Assembly: GCA_017501225.1 (NCBI GenBank)
Contig: JAFVXH010000019.1
Coordinates: 330,666 to 394,665, forward strand
Reading direction: 5' to 3'
Length of the DNA: 64,000 nt
From: Clostridia bacterium
Lineage (GTDB): Bacteria > Bacillota > Clostridia > Oscillospirales > CAG-272
Shown: one piece after another, positions 61,599-64,000 of the stretch
How the letters are laid out: each line of letters begins with the position of its first letter
Position numbering within the stretch: position 1 is the first letter of the stretch
The notes under the pieces: generated by a model
What the model was told of the DNA's origin: nothing
The model's database searches: none
What the model saw: only the letters and a program-made list of their open reading frames with translations
Translations under genes and position numbers: made by a program

Positions 61599-62975
61599 TT
61601 ACAGACGCGCAAAGCGCTTGCCCGAAAGCTCCTCGATCTTTTCCTCGAGCTCGGGTGTGGACAGGGACGTCTGACGTCCTCCCTCGTATTCCTCGTCGAT
61701 CCATGCCTTCAGGGCGACGACGAGCGGATCCTTTTTATCGACCGCCTCGGAGGGAGAAAGACGGTAGTTTTCGTTGATCCAGTAAGCGATACCCGCAAGA
61801 CCCGACGTCTTGCTGATCATGACCGATGCGGGACGGTTCAAAAGCTTTTTGGTGTCAAAAATGTTATAGATCTCCTCATCCTTGAGAAGTCCGTCTGCGT
61901 GAATACCCGCACGCGTGACGTTGAAGTTCTTTCCCACAAAGGGTGTCATGGGAGGGATCTTGTAGCCCATTTCCTTTTGGAAATAATCCGCGATCTCGGT
62001 GATCGCCGTAGGATCCATGCCGTCAAAGGAGCCGCGCAGGGACGCATACTCAAAGACCATTGCCTCAAGAGAAATGTTGCCCGTGCGCTCGCCGATTCCG
62101 AGCAAGGAGCAGTTGACGCCGCAAGCACCGTAAAGCCAAGCCGTAGTCGCGTTGGTAACCGCCTTGTAAAAATCGTTGTGTCCATGCCATTCCAGCATCT
62201 CGCTGGGCACGTCGGAATAATGCTGCAAGCCGTAAACGATGCCCGGGACGCTTCGCGGGATGGCGACCTCCGGGTACGGAATACCGTATCCCATGGTGTC
62301 ACACGCGCGGATGCGGACGGGGATCTTTGCGTCGCTCGACATCTTCATCAATTCATTGACAAAGGGGACGACGAAGCCGTAGAAGTCCGCTCTTGTGATA
62401 TCCTCCAGGTGACAGCGCGGCATAACGCCCGCCTCAAACGCCTCGGCAACGGTCTGTAGATAGTAATCCATGCACTGCTTACGCGTCATCTTCATCTTTT
62501 TGAAGATGTGATAGTCACTGCAGGAAACGAGAATTCCCGTTTCACGGATACCAAGATCGCGCACAAGCTTGAAGTCCTCCTTGCTCGCGCGGATCCACGT
62601 GGTGATCTCGGGGAACGTAAGTCCCAGCTCCTGACATCTCTGGATCGCCTCCCGATCCTTTTTGCTGTATACGAAAAATTCGGTCTGGCGAATGATGCCG
62701 TAAGGACCGCTCAGACGTGACATCAGTTTATAAAGGTCCACGATATTCTGAACGCTGTACGGCTCTACCGATTGCTGACCGTCACGGAAGGAGGTATCGG
62801 TGATCCAGATATCCTCAGGCATGCCGATCGGCACGCGGCGATGGTTGAAGGCAATGCGGGGAACGTCGGTATAAGGATAGACGTCACGGTAAAGGTTGGG
62901 CTCCTCTACGTCCTGCAAGGAATAACGGTAGGTTTTTTGCTCTAACAGATTTGTTTTATTCGAAATTTCTAACAT
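61599..62975 (-). CDS. Re-citrate synthase-like enzyme (homocitrate/isopropylmalate synthase family)
   Basis: This 458-residue DRE-TIM metallolyase has the entry motif TDTSFRDGQQS (59-69), the metal-binding WHGHNDFYKAV and the GERTGNISLEA block. The standard citrate synthase fold (Si type) is absent from this operon. The gene stands next to aconitase and isocitrate dehydrogenase, with no lysine or leucine genes, so it should condense acetyl-CoA with oxaloacetate. Re-citrate synthase of this family is established in Clostridium kluyveri. A plain isopropylmalate or homocitrate synthase role cannot be excluded by sequence alone. ATG at 62975 follows AAGGAGG. Confidence 0.85.
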   Translation of the reverse strand: MLEISNKTNLLEQKTYRYSLQDVEEPNLYRDVYPYTDVPRIAFNHRRVPIGMPEDIWITDTSFRDGQQSVEPYSVQNIVDLYKLMSRLSGPYGIIRQTEFFVYSKKDREAIQRCQELGLTFPEITTWIRASKEDFKLVRDLGIRETGILVSCSDYHIFKKMKMTRKQCMDYYLQTVAEAFEAGVMPRCHLEDITRADFYGFVVPFVNELMKMSSDAKIPVRIRACDTMGYGIPYPEVAIPRSVPGIVYGLQHYSDVPSEMLEWHGHNDFYKAVTNATTAWLYGACGVNCSLLGIGERTGNISLEAMVFEYASLRGSFDGMDPTAITEIADYFQKEMGYKIPPMTPFVGKNFNVTRAGIHADGLLKDEEIYNIFDTKKLLNRPASVMISKTSGLAGIAYWINENYRLSPSEAVDKKDPLVVALKAWIDEEYEGGRQTSLSTPELEEKIEELSGKRFARL

Positions 62976-62988
62976 TTGAGCACCTCCT

Positions 62989-63006
62989 TGTATCTATGTA
63001 TACAAT
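62989..63006. promoter_or_regulatory. Candidate GntR operator
   Basis: TTGTATCTATGTATACAA is an inverted repeat (TTGTAT/ATACAA) that contains the 8-bp palindrome TGTATACA (62998-63005), resembling the GTATAC-type sites of FCD regulators. It touches the -10 box and lies at the transcript start, so binding would repress. Confidence 0.6.
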
Positions 63007-63034
63007 TATACAACAATACAGTGCTTTTGTCAAG
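63006..63034 (-). promoter_or_regulatory. Consensus promoter of the citrate synthase-gntR-acn-icd operon
   Basis: TTGACA (63029-63034), 17 nt and TATAAT (63006-63011) on the minus strand. A perfect consensus with an adjacent operator fits a repressor-controlled operon. Confidence 0.93.
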
Positions 63035-63095
63035 TAAAATCTCAAGATAAGTGCGGGAAAAGCATACAATTTTTCACCAAAAAGGCGGGCGCCTA

Positions 63096-63124
63096 TTGAC
63101 AGGATTTTGCAAAACGGATATAAT
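63096..63124 (+). promoter_or_regulatory. Consensus promoter of the YfcE-type phosphodiesterase gene
   Basis: TTGACA (63096-63101), 17 nt and TATAAT (63119-63124), 33 nt before the ATG at 63158. Confidence 0.93.
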
Positions 63125-63157
63125 TGTGATAGAATTTATCCCCGAAAGGAACTGCTT

Positions 63158-63691
63158 ATGAAACTGATGATCGCATCCGACATTCACGGATCCGCATACT
63201 ATTGCGAGCAATTGATCGCCGCCTATCACAGAGAAGCGCCCGACAGACTTGTGCTCCTCGGCGACCTGCTTTATCACGGCCCCCGCAACGATCTGCCCCG
63301 CGACTATGCCCCCAAGCGCGTCATTGAGATGCTCAACGGACTGCGGGAAAATCTTCTGTGCGTCAGAGGAAACTGCGAGGCGGAGGTCGACCAGATGGTG
63401 CTCTCCTTCCCCGTTCTTGCCGATTACGCCTTTCTTGACGTCAACGGGCTGCGCATCTTTGCCACGCACGGACACCTCTACGGTGAGGACAATCCCCCAC
63501 CCCTTGCAAAGGGTGATTTTCTTCTGTGCGGACACACGCACGTGCCCGCGAAGCGTGCGCACGAAAATTTCACCTATCTCAACTGCGGCTCGGTATCCAT
63601 TCCGAAGGAAAATTCCCATCACGGATATCTGATCCTCGAGGGTCAGACCTTTACCTGGAAGGACTTTGACGGAAACGTCGTCCAAATTTAA
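63158..63691 (+). CDS. yfcE: YfcE family metallophosphodiesterase
   Basis: The 177-residue calcineurin-like phosphoesterase has the metal motifs in order: DIHG (residues 8-11), GDLLYHGPRND, RGNCEAEVDQ, THGHLYG and CGHTHVPAKR. YfcE of Escherichia coli hydrolyses phosphodiesters in vitro; the natural substrate is unknown. ATG at 63158 follows AAAGGA; an upstream extension of 17 codons lacks a site. It is a single-gene transcript. Confidence 0.9.
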   Translation: MKLMIASDIHGSAYYCEQLIAAYHREAPDRLVLLGDLLYHGPRNDLPRDYAPKRVIEMLNGLRENLLCVRGNCEAEVDQMVLSFPVLADYAFLDVNGLRIFATHGHLYGEDNPPPLAKGDFLLCGHTHVPAKRAHENFTYLNCGSVSIPKENSHHGYLILEGQTFTWKDFDGNVVQI

Positions 63692-63702
63692 AAAAATATC
63701 AA

Positions 63703-63739
63703 AACACCCGCCCTGCAACCTGCCAAGACGGGTGTTCTT
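63703..63739. terminator. Bidirectional terminator
   Basis: AACACCCG/CGGGTGTT is an 8-bp stem with an 18-nt loop, CTTT on plus and a T-rich stretch on minus, between the YfcE-type gene and the convergent epimerase gene. Confidence 0.7.
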
Positions 63740-63751
63740 TATCATATGAGA

Positions 63752-64000
63752 TCAAAGCTTTTCCAATACATCCGCGATCCGCGCGCATGCCCTTCCGTCC
63801 CCAAACACGGCGGAGGGCTTCTTCATGCTTGCGTACTCCTCACAGTCCTTGGCAAGCAGTCGGTTGGCAACCGTTACGATCCCCTCCTCCGCGCTTCCGC
63901 AAAGACGGAGGGATCCCGCGCGCATTCCCTCGCTCCGCTCGGTGGAATAACGCATCACAACGGTTGGAATTCCAAGGGAAACCGCCTCCTCCTGAATGCC
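63752..64000 (-). CDS. wecB: UDP-N-acetylglucosamine 2-epimerase, C-terminal part (5' end outside window)
   Basis: The frame is open to the window edge, leaving the last 82 residues. They start GIQEEAVSLGIPTVVMRYST, then ERSEGMRAGSLRLCG, and end in FGDGRACARIADVLEKL. This is the C-terminal UDP-binding part of the non-hydrolysing 2-epimerase, which makes UDP-ManNAc for teichoic acid linkage units or other surface polymers. The EE of IQEEA and the TERSE block are family-typical. Confidence 0.88.
   Translation of the reverse strand, partial: GIQEEAVSLGIPTVVMRYSTERSEGMRAGSLRLCGSAEEGIVTVANRLLAKDCEEYASMKKPSAVFGDGRACARIADVLEKL

Overview
The window is a 64 kb stretch of core chromosome from a Gram-positive Firmicute, most likely an uncultured member of class Clostridia. 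The evidence is gene content: YlmC/YmxH, DUF951 and DUF5711 proteins, a group II ECF module (EcfA1/A2/T), CvpA, folate-type TrmFO, an atypical Re-type citrate synthase, strong AGGAGG ribosome-binding sites and sigma-A promoters of the form TTGACA-17-TATAAT. I assign it to class only. I see no tRNA, rRNA, CRISPR array, insertion sequence or prophage.

Layout. Positions 1-15000 are almost entirely minus strand: rpsB-tsf with its own promoter and leader, then a long run from ruvC down to ylmC (ruvC, RNA methyltransferase, ecfA1-ecfA2-ecfT, truA, DUF5711, CvpA, a ClpE-like unfoldase, a catalytically dead P-type ATPase homologue and YlmC). From 14858 to 19919 the plus strand carries DUF951, a giant YfhO protein and ruvAB, so the three ruv genes sit in two divergent operons. 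Positions 19967-32216 hold a small unknown membrane protein, a XerC-type recombinase, a three-gene ABC/DUF1854/ABC module with zinc ribbons, an Asn/Gln-rich micro-protein, two unknown polytopic membrane proteins and secA. Positions 32408-34039 encode two tRNA modification enzymes (trmL, mnmA).

Positions 34059-36038 hold an ECF sigma factor, a zinc-finger anti-sigma factor and a degenerate orphan response regulator. Next comes a minus-strand superoperon of about 20 kb (55797 down to 36123): trmH-type methyltransferase, dprA, topA, trmFO, plsX, rnc, radical SAM, smc, ftsY, rdgB, yhbY, nadD, yqeK, LCP, rsfS, leuS. It joins replication and repair, translation, lipid, NAD and cell-wall genes, with many start/stop overlaps. 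Upstream of it lies infC-rpmI-rplT, with an AUU start codon for IF3 and a consensus promoter.

The right end holds an operon for citrate to 2-oxoglutarate (Re-citrate synthase, GntR regulator, aconitase, NADP-isocitrate dehydrogenase) with a candidate operator overlapping its promoter, then a YfcE phosphodiesterase and the start of a UDP-GlcNAc 2-epimerase.

The most interesting items are: a strong promoter at 57533-57561 driving a structured transcript with no ORF (candidate new small RNA); the intact 909-residue P-type ATPase homologue that has lost every catalytic signature; the DUF1854 module with two PH-like/zinc-ribbon ABC exporters; the sigma/anti-sigma/pseudo-receiver operon placed directly behind a terminator; and a leader upstream of rpsB with three mutually pairing segments.
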